In this document: positions 1 through 13,092 of the stretch, piece after piece
Layout: each line of letters starts with the position of its first letter
How positions within the stretch are numbered: the stretch's first letter is position 1
Assembly (NCBI GenBank): GCA_025403435.1
Contig: CM046337.1
Coordinates: forward strand, 3,727,501 to 3,791,500
DNA: 64,000 bases
Direction: 5' to 3'
Source of the DNA: Artocarpus heterophyllus
Lineage: Eukaryota; Streptophyta; Magnoliopsida; Rosales; Moraceae
Made by a program: the position numbers and the translations under genes
Notes under the pieces: generated by a model
What the model was told of the DNA's origin: nothing
Seen by the model: only the letters and a program-made list of their open reading frames with translations
Databases searched by the model: none

Positions 1-2240
1 ATTAGTTATAATTATATACAGTATAAAGTTTTCATTAACTATATAGTAAAAAATAAAAAATTATTACAGTTTAAAGCTTTCACATGTTATAATTTTAAAC
101 TTAAAACCTTAGTTGTAATTAAAGTTTCAAACGGAAATTTAGTTTGTTCTCATTCGTACACATAAATGCACCAGCAGTTAAAGCGTGTTATTGTGCTCTT
201 ATTTTTTTGTAGAAAAATTAAAATTGCCTCACTCAATCATAAAAATGTATAACTATGTATTCATTAGATAAAAATACTCTTTTTGTATATTCATAATGCC
301 TCACTGAAAAAATGTCTGGCTCTACCACTACATACATAACCAATTCTTCTTTGTAACTTTTCTTCTTTTTTTTTCCTCTAAAAATAGCACAACTAATTCA
401 ACTGCTCTCTGTCGACGTTTTTATTAATTGGCGACAATAGGGAAAATGATAATAATAATTAAGAACTTGATATATAATAAAGATTGGAATTGATTATTAG
501 AGGACCCATATCATATATTTTAGTTGAGAAGATAACATAAACTAATGGCGACGCCTGGGATCCTGTGTATACTTGTCATATGCATTGAGCGGTAGGGGAA
601 AGGTTTTGTCATCTTTAATTAAAAACATTTTATTTCATCATACTTATTTTTCTTCCATAATTCCAATTTTCCACGCTTAATCTTCTTGTTCGCATCATTT
701 TTTTGTACATTCAGGTCACATTCCACTTACGAATTTTTTCTCCTACTGTTTCATGACACCTCCGAAGGGCTTGGAATGTTTCTTTTTCTTATTCTACTTT
801 TTTTTTTCCTTTTTTTTTTTTTTTTTTTTTTTAAAGTTCAAATCTAGCTAGGGAAACAATGAACCAGCCAGTTTGAAGTCCAAACAACAGTACTTCTCGT
901 AAATTCGAGACTTTCAAGTCATCCGAAATTGACCAACCTCAGAGGAGTCATATTTCTTTATTTGTTTATTTATTTGATCTTTAAAGGACAAGAAGACAGA
1001 TGGTGATCTCCTAAAAAAAAGAAAAAAAAGAAGACATTATGATGGAATACTCCACAAATTGATGTTGGCATATAAATGCTGCCATAGCACTAATTGTTTG
1101 CAAGCATCAAGTGGACATATAAAAAAATTAAAAAAAGTCACATTTATTTAAGAGAGGAAAATATTTTTCTTTTCTATTATCTTTTAAATTATGAATGAGG
1201 TTGGGTACCCTTGAAGAAAAAGAAAATTGGTGGCCCATGCAGAAGGAATTAATGCTTTGTCAAGTTGCCTATAAGCTTACTTGCCAGCCAATGACTATAT
1301 TATTATTATTATTATTATTATTATTTTGAAAATGGAATGACATTCATTTCTGCGTCAAATCTTCCTTTTCCCCTATTTTATATTATCTCTTTCGTTAGTC
1401 TTCTTATTATTTTTAAGAATATTAACCTTTTTAAATTTAATAATTTCAATTAATCAAAGAACCAGTTTTGCCAAAATCTAATTTTGCATACCATCTCATA
1501 TAATAATTATGTATTATCGTTTTCAGTTTGTAAATTTTTGTTAAATTTATTTTTATTAATCCTTTGTTTCTGGTTGTACAAAAACTTGTTTCAATTTATT
1601 TACTACGCTGTTAGCTAATTATAACGTGCCATTTTTAAATAATATATATGCGAATAAGTTTAGAATAACATCGTTTGGCATGGCACCTAAGATTTAGGTG
1701 GGTGTTGTTAATTTTGGTGAGATTGCAGGTTCAATAATCCTGCTTTATATAAAAGAAATGATAAGTTTAAAATAATTTAAAAATTAAAAAAAGGAAAGAA
1801 AAAGGCTTAATTATTAGCAATGAGCCTTACATATGGACCGTCCATTCACAATGGTCCATCATATATACATGGTCTTTTTTTTTTTTTGACCGTCCATCCT
1901 ACTACTTGTTTGTTAATCAGCTAGCTTTCATAAATTGTTTCTTTGTAAATGAGTTCTAACTTAAATAGTAAAAAGCTCTTATATATAATAGTAAAAAAAC
2001 AAAAATGTTTTTACAATATAAAGCTCACATATATTACAATATTTTAAACAAAATTGGTTCTAATCATAGTTCTAACTAAGGTGTTTGGCAAATATGATTA
2101 GAATCAATTTTTTAGTTATCAAATAATATAAAGCTCTCACATTACAGTGAAAAAAACAAAAATTTGCTACAATATAAAGCTCTCATATACTATAATATTT
2201 TAAACTGAAAAAATAATTCTAACTAAGATTGTTAAACCCT
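1..2240. other. AT-rich non-coding, MITE-like repeats
   Basis: No gene is visible. The stretch is AT-rich, with a poly-T tract near 815-832 and an (ATT)n microsatellite near 1302-1325. Short related segments with motifs such as ACAATATAAAGCTCTCA recur at about 1-150, 1950-2225 and 2630-2800, and again at 10158-10328 and 15190-15290. Some copies are bounded by GTGTTTGG-like and CCAAAC-like ends, which suggests a dispersed family of small non-autonomous DNA transposons. I could not fix exact ends or target duplications for each copy. Confidence 0.4.
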
Positions 2241-2410
2241 CTAAATAGTTTTCTAATATTTAATGCAATGGCTTCTTACTTTGTGGACACGTGACAATAG
2301 TTTATTGAATTTGATTGTTAGTGTTCGGCATTAGGGCTCTTGGCACTTGTCAAATTCAATAAACTATTGTCACTTGGCCACAAGTGCATTAAATATTAGA
2401 AAGCTATTTA
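2241..2410. repeat. Long hairpin, MITE-like
   Basis: About 60 bp starting with TAAATAG at 2242 is inverted at about 2350-2410. Both arms contain CTAATATTTAATGCA and GACAATAGTTTATTGAATTTG. The left arm has an extra dozen bases. The loop is about 35 nt. A transcript would fold into a long, nearly perfect stem, as expected for a small hairpin MITE. No coding potential is seen. Confidence 0.65.
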
Positions 2411-3502
2411 ATTTTCTCAAAAATTGGAAAGGAAGACGGAGATTCAAAAACGACAATCAAGTCAATTATCTAAATTTAATGACTTGTCTATCATTTCGCT
2501 ATACGCTATGGTAAATAAATTGATCATTTACAAGATGCACCGATTTTCGAGCTTCACAAATGGCATTTCAGTCAATTTGACGAAGGCGGCATGTTTGGGA
2601 CATTGTCAAAACTTGTAAAATAATGTGGTGTTTGATAATGTCATTAAAACCAAAACTTTTAGTTGTTATAGTATAAATCTCTCATATTTGTTGTAGTGTA
2701 AAAAAAATGAGCTACAATGTAAAGTTTTCATATACAACAGTGTTTTCAATCAAACTTGGTTCGAACAAGTGGTTCTAACCAATACTCCAAACATCCTATA
2801 AGTGATACAAATGCAAATTCCTGGAGCAGATTGTTACATTCTTAAAAGTTTCAGAGATAATTTACAAAATTTATATCCATGAATGTTGAATATATCTTTG
2901 CTAGACTATTGAAGAGTGTTCAATATGTATCTCTAGATGACTCGATGTAGAATATATATTGCTCATCCATTAAGCACGTTAAACTTTGTTCAAGAGGGAC
3001 AAGAAATACAACCATGAAGAAAAATGGTGGCTAGAAGAAGAAAAAGACAATTTTTTAGTTAGCAATAAATACTCTAAAGTCTGTTCCGAGACAAGACACG
3101 AAACTACAGCCACGAAGAAAAACGGTTGGCTACATTTCAGAGTCACAGGTTATTTTTGTATGAAACGCTCCCTCATTAAGTTCTAGATCATAAAAGATAT
3201 CTATATCGATTATCCTATTTGTGATGAATGTAATCCATTGATTTCTCCTTTATTAGGGTTCTCTTGAACATCCCAAAAATGAAATTATTAGCGCCTTCTA
3301 GAAAGACCCATTCTACACTAGGATCCCACTTTAAATTATTAATACTTGTATAATCTAGGGACAACTCAGACGAGCAAAAAATTAAAATCCTAAAAGGAAA
3401 CGCAAACATAAAAAATTCTCAGACGAGCAAAAATTAAAATCGTAAAAGGAAATGCAAACATAAAAATAACAACAAGTTAAATGCATCAAACAGCTTAAAA
3501 AC

Positions 3503-3533
<31 letters not shown>

Positions 3534-3625
3534 AGAAGAAGAAGAAGAAGAAGGAATAATTAAACTCTTGGACAGAGGAAGTCCGAGCAAGCTCAGGGTT
3601 AAAAAAAAAAAGTTACTAACATTAA
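2411..3625. other. Non-coding, simple repeats
   Basis: No convincing gene is seen. Reading frames here are short, AT-rich and lack domains. A purine run of poly-A followed by (AGA)n lies near 3507-3552, and a MITE-like copy lies near 2627-2800. Confidence 0.4.
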
Positions 3626-3727
3626 GGGCATGTTTGGTACACCATATTGTATTGTATTAAATTACATTGTATTGTATTATATTGTATACAATATAATATA
3701 ATACAATACAATGTGCCAAATAAGCCG
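3626..3727. mobile_element. 102-bp PIF/Harbinger-like MITE
   Basis: The element starts GGGCATGTTTGGTACA and ends TGTGCCAAATAAGCCG, which are imperfect inverted repeats. Its interior is a near-palindrome of ATTGTATTGT and ACAATACAAT. Both sides are flanked by TAA (3623-3625 and 3728-3730), matching the TWA target preference of PIF/Harbinger elements. It is non-coding. The superfamily is inferred only from the target duplication. Confidence 0.6.
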
Positions 3728-4543
3728 TAATAGCCTTAAACTCTAGTCTTCTTTACTTTACTATATGAATTTTTAAAACTCCTTACTTTGTCTCTTGAAT
3801 TTTAAAAATCACCATTTTGCTCATGAACTGTCAAAACTCATCACTTTGTCTCCTAATTTCTGATTTTTCATTCAAATAGACAAAACTAAACCCACATGAT
3901 TAGCACATGTATCATCTATAAAGACAAAAATGAAATTTTATTACTCCAAAGTTTTATTTCACATTTATTTTCTTATTTGACGTCTTTGTTTTTATCTGAA
4001 CTCTTATTTAGAAAGGGATTGTCTGTACATTTCTTCTCATCTTTAATGGGTAACTTATTTAATAAGTTGATGTTGTTCACCGATATCAAAATTTGAATAC
4101 TAAAAAAGACAAGTTATACATTAAAGATGAGATATCGGCAAACAATATCGAGAATAAATATGCATACAAACCTTTCTTAAATGAGAGCAGATAAAAAAAC
4201 GTTAAATGAGAATGTAAACATGAGACGAAACTTCAGAGTGATAAAATCTCTTTTTTTTCCTCATAGGTAATCCACATGTGAGTTACATAAGCTTAATTCC
4301 GTCTATTTGAACAGAAAACTGTAAATTTAAGAGACAAAATGAAGAGCTTTAAAAGTTCAAAAAAAATGATGATTTTCAAAATTTAAAGGATAAAGTGAGG
4401 AGTATTGAAAGTTAAAGGATAAAGTTATAATTTTAAAGTTAAGGGGGCAAAGCAAGAGAAACTCTAAAGTTTGGGGGCCTTTAGTATTAATAACTAAAAA
4501 ACCTTGCAACTTTTGAGAATTAAAACTAATCTAACGTTATATA
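3728..4543. other. Non-coding, no feature seen
   Basis: AT-rich sequence up to the edge of the solo LTR. Some phrases recur in inverted form around 3830-4330, for example 'gagacaaaatg' against 'ctttgtctc', which hints at an old inverted-repeat element, but I could not define its ends. Confidence 0.3.
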
Positions 4544-5049
4544 TGTGACGACCCGCCTTTTCGAGCAGTCACTTTACTTTCATAAACATCGTTTAATAAA
4601 CAGTAATCTTACTTAGTAAGAAAATACTGTAATAAATTTTTTTTTCTTAAACGTTCTTTAATACTGATGCGACCTCTGTCGCATTCAAGTTGAGACATCG
4701 CTCAACACTTGCTCTTAAAATCATTTTAAATCGTTTCCTAAAACTTAATAAGAAACATTTATTAAATTATAGCTTAAAACTTTACTTTATAATTACATAA
4801 AACAGTTGGTAAACTGTATTTTAAAACTTTCAATACAATTCTTAGAACTTTGATTTCTTTAAACTTTGAAAATACGACATTTAACAATGGAAAACGTTTT
4901 CTTTACATAGCGGAAGCAAACAGTGATGGTATCATACCCAAATCTTCGCATCTGTCCTCCGCAGCACCCAGCTCTTCTAACGGGTCCCATTGGTCACCCA
5001 TAAATTACCTACAGCATGAAAAACTTTTAATGAGCTTTCGCTCAACAAG

Positions 5050-6250
5050 TTCAAACATATTCTCACAAAGCATTTAAACATGCTTTAAAAACTTTTCTCA
5101 TGAAAACATTTCTCTTGAAACGTTCTTCATGAACGTTTTCCATGAACATTTCTGAAAACGTTCTTCATAAATGTTTTTTCATAGAACATTTCTGAAAACG
5201 TTTTTCATAAAACATTTCTGAAACGTTTTTCTTAAAACCTCATTCGTACACCTTTTCTTGAAAACATGAAATGTTTTTCATAAACATTTAATGTAAAACC
5301 TTTCTCTTAAAACATTTCTTGAACGTTTTTCTTAAAACGTCATTCATAAACCGTTTCTTGAAAACATGAAAACGTTCTTCATAAACATTTATCGTAAACA
5401 TTTTTCAGAATGTTTTCCATAAACATTACATATAAACATTTCATAAAAAAGCATTCAAGTGACATCAGAATGCATGACTCTATTTATGCTCAATTATTAA
5501 CTTTAATTATGAGCATTTTATGAACATTCTATAAACTTAAATATTCATTTCTTTCTCAATCTTTATTCTTGTTCTTTAACTTTCTTTATCTTATAACTTT
5601 CATTTTCTTTACTTTACTTTAGTGTTCGTACCAACTCATTAATCATGAGATCATAAACATGATACTTCCCTTGCGGAAGACTTGAGACCATCAAACATTG
5701 AGGTCTTGTACCTCACCTTTAGGAGGTTAAACTTTAACTTTACTTTTATTACCTCATAACAAAGAGGCTGGTACGACACTTTCTTTTTATCTTTACATCA
5801 CCTTCTTATTAACTTTAGTGAGCATTTCAAATGCAATCACATCATATGCAATACACTTGCAATTCATAGCTTATACTATAAACCTATTGCATAACAAATA
5901 CATCATAAAATGCAAATACATTTTGCACATCATAACTTATATTCTAACACTTGTTGCATAATAAATGCAGCTTATTGCATAGCAAATGCATCATGAAACT
6001 TATAACTTAAACTATAAAACATTTTGCATTATCATAATGCAAAACATACTTTCAATACTTTAAAAAAATCATAACTTAAACTTTTAAATAACGTTATGCA
6101 TATCAATATGCAAATAAACCTTTAACATAACGGTTGCAAATTCATTGCAATTCTTTTTCTTGAACTTTTAAACTTTTTGCATAATAAATGCAAACATACT
6201 TTAAAAGAAACTTACATAATAATTGCAAACTCATTTGCAAATTATATAAA
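5050..6250. repeat. Tandem motifs inside solo LTR 1
   Basis: Two degenerate arrays are seen. At about 5050-5460 a unit of about 25-30 bp recurs (AACGTTTTTCATAAAACATT variants). At about 5820-6250 a TTGCATAA-nAAATGCA motif recurs. The same two arrays appear inverted in solo LTR 2 at about 18420-18870 and 17500-18050, so they belong to the LTR family and were present before both insertions. Confidence 0.7.
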
Positions 6251-7029
6251 TAAACATTTAAAAATCATTTATTTCATGCTGTAGGTGAGATTTGAAACTT
6301 ACCCGAACTATGCTCTAGCGTTCTCTATTCCGTTCCTTTTCCTTCCATTAGTTGGCCTTTGCGTCCTGATCAAACGACAGCCGACTTATTAATTAACTTT
6401 CTTTATTATCAATCAACTCGATTGATAATAAAACGTAAACATTAATCATTCTTTCCTTTTTCATAACTTGGTATACTATCGGTCTATCGTTCTCTTTACT
6501 CAACCTTATAAACCATCAGTTTACATTTCCTTCAATTAGCCTTGTAACCCACCAGGGTTACATTTCTTTTTAGCTTTGTAACCCATCGGTTACCTCTCGT
6601 TTACTTAAACATCCCTTGTTAAATCTCTGATCTCATATGACCGTTACGTTACTTAACGTATTACGGAACATTTTTTTCCATCTAATAACGTTATGCTAAA
6701 TCGGAGTGTTCGACTCCGTTCTAGCCGTTTCCTTAATAATGACGATTTTACCCTTAACGGGTTTTTCATCACCTTATAACGTTATAAAACTCATTCTCAT
6801 ATAAAATAATATAACAATCACTGATCATGCATTTCATAAATTTCTATGAAAGCATCTAAAACCGTTTATTCTAAAACAGTTCATACTGTAGGCGAGATTC
6901 CTACTTACTTGAACTCCAAGCTAAGCAGATTCAGTTGTATCTCGCTGCATCTACAGTATGTGAAGCATCCTCTGCAGTGCTCATCGAGCGACCATGAATG
7001 GCTGTGAATACTTCCTGGAGATTATCCAT

Positions 7030-8040
7030 TCTTGAAACTGTCATTCTGGACTCCGATACTGCTGTTTGAATCGCCTCGATCCGCGTACAGTCGGTACCGA
7101 ATGATTTTCAACGGAGTGGAATTAGCTCGAACGGAGGTCACCATTACGTTCAGAGCATCGAAACGAGTCGGGAGGCGGTCTCGGATCTTCGATCGGAGGT
7201 CCGGATCACAAAATCCAAAGTCGTCGTTGACCGGCCGTTGACTAACTTTGACCGGCGTTGACCGGCGTCAATCGGGGTCCGTTGGCAGCTGGGCTTGGGC
7301 CTAAACCCCCTAAATTGACCCTTCTGAGTCCAATGGCGGTGTCAATTTCACCTAATTCCGCCTATAACATAGTGGGTCGGAGCTCGACATTGATGGCAAA
7401 AATGGAGGCTCTGATGATGGCTTTCCGGCGATGGAAACCTGAACTTGGATGAGGGCTTTTGCTACCCATCCTCCTATGAGCATTTCCCCTCATCCAATTT
7501 GAAGAAACGTCGTTGGGAAGAGCAAAAACAGAGGCTCCCGCGGTGGTTAACGGCGGCGTTGGCCGTTCTCCGGCAAAACGGGCTCCTTCCGTACAATTGA
7601 TCGAGGGGTTTTACTTCCCTTGATCCTCTACACCCATTGGGAGGGGTGGTGTCGGCCACCTCCTCCGGCAAGGCAGAGTTCCACCGTGGGGGCGGTGGCG
7701 CACGGCGGTGATAGGCGGGCGGAGCAATCTGGCCGTTGTTGAGCTGCCACCAAGGGTGGGTTTTGTTCCTCTCATCACGGTGGTCGTGTAGGAACAAGAA
7801 TCACGTCGATCGGACGTCGGACGGCGAAGATATCTCGTCGGAAAGAAATGGGTTTCGCCGCCACTTTGGGCGGCGCGTGTGGCCTCCTCCGGCGGCGTTT
7901 TGGGCGGCACGACACCTCGTTGGACTCAGCTCGTCGAGAGCTTTCCATTGGCGCGGGAGGTGTCGAAAACGGATGCCGGAATCTCGGACGAGATTTGAGG
8001 AGAGAGAGAGAAAATGTAGAGAGAGAAAGTAGAGAGAGAG
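7030..8040. other. GC-rich block in solo LTR 1
   Basis: A sharply GC- and CpG-richer kilobase in an otherwise AT-rich LTR, counterpart of about 15730-16760 in copy 2. Both copies keep overlapping open frames on several strands (for example 7032-7241 + and 16525-16758 -). Because frames on both strands are open together, composition is a better explanation than a gene. It could be the LTR promoter/leader region. Confidence 0.5.
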
Positions 8041-8596
8041 AGTGTCCCGAATTTTCTAGATTTTCTGATTTTTTCCTTTTTTTTTCTTTTCTTTTCTTTT
8101 AAAAAAGTATAAAAAAGAAATTGTGGTCCACACAATCCAATTCTTATACTGCATTGCTCTAATACTGTATAATTTTCTATAATATTATACATCATTTTCC
8201 TTAATTGTACTTTGTCTTAATATAATCCTTAATTTAATGCATTCAAAATGCATTAAAAATCTCGGGTGTTACAATATATATATTATAGATCTTTCTACCA
8301 GGAAAAAAGATATATAATGGATAAAGAAATCATTTTTCTACATATTGTTATATTGTCATATCTAATTAATTACATGATCACCACACAATGATGACCCAAC
8401 GGAGTCCACAAAGGGCTTTAGTTAATGTTGCATTAAAGCAAAATGTATGTTAAACAAACATTACAACTTTTGCACGATACATACACGATCATGAGATCTT
8501 CATCAGAGAAGACCATTATCAATTTGTAGTTTGCTGGTGCAATAATATCCAGCCATCAATTTTCTATATCTGTCCAATAAATGAAGAGGACTAAAA

Positions 8597-9216
8597 ATGA
8601 CTAAAGCTCCAAAATCCGTTTTTGCTTTTATCATAATAGTGTTCCTTACTTTGATTTCTAGTATTACACATGCAAGTAAGTATATAGCAAGTTTATTGCT
8701 TTCTATTGAGTTTCCTCATTATCTTGTTTTTATAAGAATGAGGTTGAGGCTTACAAGAATAATTACAAGCTGCCTATAAAAAAGGTACTTTGACTCTGTT
8801 TAAAAATACTTTAAAGTGTTAATTGGTTCACTAATTTAAACTAGAAAAGTTCTAGTTTAAATTGGTTTTGTTATAGTATTTTTAATTTAAATTGTTCGGA
8901 ATGTTTTCTTAGAAATTTATAATTTTCCGTGAATTTTGTTGTTATTCATATATATTACATACCTATCTTAATGTAGGAGACTAAATCGTTTTTTTTTTAA
9001 ATTAAATAAATGAAAGATTTATTTGACAAATTATTCTCTCAATTCTTTGGAGATATTGATCTAAAATTGGACCATTGTCAGTTTTATAGCGCAACATGGC
9101 ATGGAAGGTGCAGATGGCCGCCTCATTGTCGGGAGAATTGCAAGGAACTAGAAGATGCACAAGGTGGACAATGTACACATGGAAAATGTACTTGCCATAA
9201 CTGTAACAATCAATGA
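8597..9216 (+). CDS. Defensin-like peptide (DEFL), intact, two exons
   Basis: Exon 1 (8597-8675) encodes a 26-residue hydrophobic signal peptide ending ...SSITHA. The donor is A|GTAAGT at 8676, in phase 1. Exon 2 (9053-9216), after acceptor TTTGGAG, encodes the mature peptide. The joined product is 80 aa. The mature part has eight cysteines spaced C-X10-C-X5-C-X3-C-X10-C-X4-C-X1-C-X2-C. That is the cysteine-stabilised alpha-beta pattern of plant defensin-like secreted peptides, and the intron after the signal peptide is also typical of the class. Such peptides act outside the cell in defence or cell signalling; its target is unknown. The hallmark segment FYSATWHGRC recurs in four decayed copies (13.1, 14.4, 48.7 and 50.8 kb), all on the + strand. 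This is the only copy with every splice site, frame and cysteine intact. Confidence 0.85.
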
Positions 9217-12200
9217 TTTCAAACTCTTCGGATTGTCCATTGATATGGATATAACTACAGTTCATATTTGAGATTACCGTATCCTATATACAAACAAAAT
9301 TAGTGCATTTGTCAACATTATTGATTTTTTTTATTCGGCGTTTTATCCTGTACTATTTGGCGGTCCTTTTTGACATAACTTATAAGAATTATATATATGT
9401 TACGTTTGGGCTATATATTAATGTTCAATTTCCATTCCAAAGAATGGTACGGATAATTATGGTGTTTGGGAGCACGTACGATTTTTCCAACCATACAATT
9501 GAATTTAAACTCTTTTTGTTACAAAAATGTTAAAGCAAAAATAAATAGTTTGAATCACAATTGTATCGTTAGAACCAAACTTTCAAACCGGTCAAATGTG
9601 ATCTCACGAAAGGAAGATGTTAATCTGGCTGAGCATATATACTAGCTTTACTATTGAGAACGGATGCTAATAGTACTGAATCTGAGTTAAATTAATATAT
9701 ACATCATCATAAATCATTTGTTTTCACTACGTTAGTGCAACGACGAGTTCATTTGTTCAAGGAAATTATAAAAATAGAGGGAAGAAAGTACTAGCTGTCC
9801 AATTATTTTCGAAAGGGCAAACAAAAGGAGTATGATTATATTATATAATATAGCGTAGCAAGGGCGGAAATAATACAAGTAATTAAACGGCCTTTGCAGC
9901 CTGCAAGCATTCATTTGTTGTTTTTTTTTTCATAACAAAAATAAAAGAAATAAAAACAAAAAGAAATAAATATATTATAATCATTTTTTGTATCTAGAGC
10001 AATATTGAATGCCAACGAAGTTAACCTAAAAGTTTAAGGTACAATGTAAACCATGATCTTATGAGTAATTGATTGTTAGTAAAATTTAACACCAGTTTTT
10101 GCGTTTCTCTCTCTCTCTCTTGTTGAAAAATAATCATACTTATTTAGTGTCTAAAAGAATGTTTGGAAGAATAATAAAAACCGTTGGTTAGAATCACTTT
10201 TATTGTAGCATATGAGAACTTTATACTGTAATAATTTTTTAATTATTACTATAACATATGAAAATTTTATATTATTTATAATTAAATTTGTGACGAAAAT
10301 TATGAGTTTTACAACTCAATCAAACGCCACTAAGCCATGTCAAAGAATAAAATGTTCGTAAGTTGTCAGTCATAAGCAGAAGGTGCCGCCTTAAAAGCAG
10401 CCGAAACGTGTCAGTGAAAGGAGCAAGAGTGTGATGAACTCTCTTCTTCTATAGCCTCATTACAAACAAGTACCATCCATACCCTACGATAGCACTACAG
10501 ACGCTATATTTGTAATATGTTTAACCCTAATCCTTATGGGCTTGTATTCTAGTGGGCTTGTTAGGCTTTAGTACCTGTACCAGAGAGGTTCGTTGGCCCA
10601 ATATGCTAACAAAAGTACTTAAAAGAGAGGGAGTCCATAGGCCTCAAGCTAGTCCATCAAATGAAATTGTCCATAACATTATAACCCGATATTTAATATA
10701 CATGCGTTAACAAATTAGGGTTAATAAAGTTATCCATGATATGTTTTAATTCATATTAGAGTGAATTGTCATGATTATGAAAGTCCACGCAAAAATTCCA
10801 ACATCTCTCTCTTTAAAAAGCCGCCCAAAAACATTACGAAAATCATTAATCTTCATGTCCTTTGCATTGCATATGATATTTAACTTGTCAAGCACCCTAT
10901 CCTAATTAACTTTGAACAAAATATAAAAATGTAAGAAAATTAATTCTTCTCCTTAATCACCAATCGACAGATTCTGGCCAAAGGTTATTGCTAAGAGTAG
11001 ATATTGATTGATTAATATATCCAAAATCTATATAATTCTACAGTAGTGCTCCTCATCCCCTCTCTTTCGTTCCTAAATAACTTCTCTTTAAATTTGAGAA
11101 GATTAATGAGGGAGTTATCGTGTGAAGCTAGCAAAACCATGTATACTCAAATTTTGGCCAATATAGAGTTCGATATATTAAAAAGAAAACCAATTAGAGA
11201 AGGAAAACGGCCGATTAATATTAACAAATCTCTCATGTTGAAAGATTTCAAATTATTAATAAGTTCTATACCGCATTCGCTGGTTGAATTATCAATCAAT
11301 GAGAGCAATTAAATTTAAGTAGAAAATTGCTTGGGACATCACTTATGTTAAGCACTATAACTATTAAAAAGTGGTCCGAATCTGTGAGTTCCATTCTCTA
11401 TAAATGTGCACTATCGGTGCTTTATAATATTGTTCGGTTATATCGTCTAGTTTCTACCGTAGTGTGCAAAGGCCGGCCTTATATTTACTTGTGGAGTTGA
11501 ACACCACATGCCTCTTTGTATTCTTCGTATATATACACATCCAAAAATTTGTGCATGCCAACTACTAAGCAAAGTCTTTAATCATATATGTTTTTGTTTG
11601 ATTAAATACGATTAGATTTCCCCTTTTTGTTGTGCTCTCTCTTTCTCTCTCTTGTTTTTTCTTTCTTTTTTTTTTTTTGGTTTGAAAAATAGGTTTTAAA
11701 AGGATCCCATAAAATTAATCCGTGAGTCCAAGTGGCTCACCAAGTACTACATTGGCCTTTAAATTTGAGAAGTTTAATTAGGGAGTTATTGTATGAAGCT
11801 AGCAAAACCATGTATACTCAAATTTTATTAAAAACCAGTTGATCAGCTATAATGGAAATATAGCCAAATTGGCCACTTTGAAAGTTCTAAGGCCGTGTAA
11901 AGGATCAACACGGCAGGCTCTAATGCTAATTATTATTACTTTGAGATATTTAGGTCATACGCCACTTTTTTAATCATCTGTTTGGTTTTTCCTAAGCATA
12001 AAAAGTTCTTGGAATAAATGTAACATTTTCTCATATGCTAAGGTCGTTTTTGAATCACCTTTCGGTAGCACTCTCTTCTCCCATCTGTTCTCTCTTCTCA
12101 CATGCCACTACTTGGAATTTTACAGCCAAAGATCTCTCCCCCATAGGGTCGTCGTGCCGGAACCTCCCTCGTTGTCAATGTTGCTTCTTCTTTCGCAGCA

Positions 12201-13092
12201 CACTCGATATCTCCCCATTGTCTCCTTTCTTTTATGGTTTTTTTTTTTTTTTTACTATATCAATTAAAAAAAACCAGTAGTACAGTAGTCTATCGTCGAT
12301 AGTATGATAGACTACTGCAAGTAACAGGGTAACAAGAGGGACTTTTGGTAAACCGACAGAGTACATTTAGTATCACGAAAAACTACATTCGCTTCAGTGT
12401 CACGGCAAGTTATTGTTGGTAACTGGTAGACTATCATGACACAGGTCGGTGGTGGGATACCCCGGTAACGTGGAATGATATTGTCATCGACATTTTTTAT
12501 ATTCTGAAAACTGTCACCGTGACTTCTATGGTATTGTTTTTCAATCTTACTATTTTTATGAGAAAGTTTGAAATATCCTTTCCAAAGAGTATAAACACAT
12601 AATTAATCATAAGTATTTTAGGTTAAGGTCAAGCAAACAAGTATTATCCAATGATATTTTGGATAAAGTAATGATATAAATCAAAGGAAGAAAAAAATAA
12701 ATGGTAGAATATTATAGTGATAGTAAAAAAAAAAAAAGGTAATATACCACTTAATTTAGTTGTGAGTTTTCTACAAGATTTTATTTTCCACGAAAAAATT
12801 AGAAGCACAACGATGATATTTATCTCGAGTGCCTTGTTATTTTTTAATGCTGCTCACGGTCGTGTGGGCTGCCCATCGTTGAAAAATAATAAAGCACTCA
12901 AATGCAATTTTTTTTTTTTTAGAATATGGGACTGGTTATTAAATTGAGCTAGGACGAATAACGAATATGGAATTTATGTTATCCTTTGAGTTTGTTAACA
13001 ACAAATAACGAATTCTGTCTCAAATTGACATATTTTTGTCTTATATATCGTATACATGATATTGCCATGCATATGTTGGTGAAACAATAAGA
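9217..13092. other. Non-coding intergenic region with small repeats
   Basis: No supported gene. Three small structures are seen. A MITE-like segment with GTTTGG/CCAAAC-type ends lies at about 10158-10328. A direct repeat of about 72 bp lies at 11087-11160 and 11758-11829, both containing GAAGCTAGCAAAACCATG. A short perfect hairpin lies at 12283-12317. A possible degenerate signal-peptide exon (ATG at 12813, ...FNAAH then GGT) could belong to the DEFL relic at 13.1 kb, but this is weak. The open frames at 11046-11312 and 12035-12280 show no domain or signal. Confidence 0.35.
12283..12317. repeat. Perfect 12-bp-stem hairpin
   Basis: CAGTAGTCTATC (12283-12294) is exactly inverted as GATAGACTACTG (12306-12317), with an 11-nt spacer. 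A related GGTAGACTATCA occurs near 12424. No function is apparent. Confidence 0.5.

Larger units (their letters stand above)
4544..8273 (-). mobile_element. Giant solo LTR (copy 1)
   Basis: On the - strand this reads TGTAACACCCGAG... to ...GGCGGGTCGTCACA, so it has the TG...CA ends of an LTR. It is flanked by a perfect 5-bp duplication, ATATA (4539-4543 and 8274-8278). It is 3,730 bp long with no internal gag-pol, primer site or second LTR, so it is a solo LTR left by unequal recombination. It is homologous over its length, in opposite orientation, to 15505-19397. The TGTAACACCC start resembles the Tekay-like element at 29.1-37.9 kb, but the rest differs. Confidence 0.9.

Noticed and set aside
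7474..8195. Overlapping open frames in the GC-rich LTR block
   Set aside because: Frames are open on both strands at once and recur in the second solo LTR; composition explains them better than a gene.
11087..11829. Direct repeats of ~72 bp, 671 bp apart, as a possible small LTR pair
   Set aside because: No TG...CA ends, primer site or target duplication could be seen.
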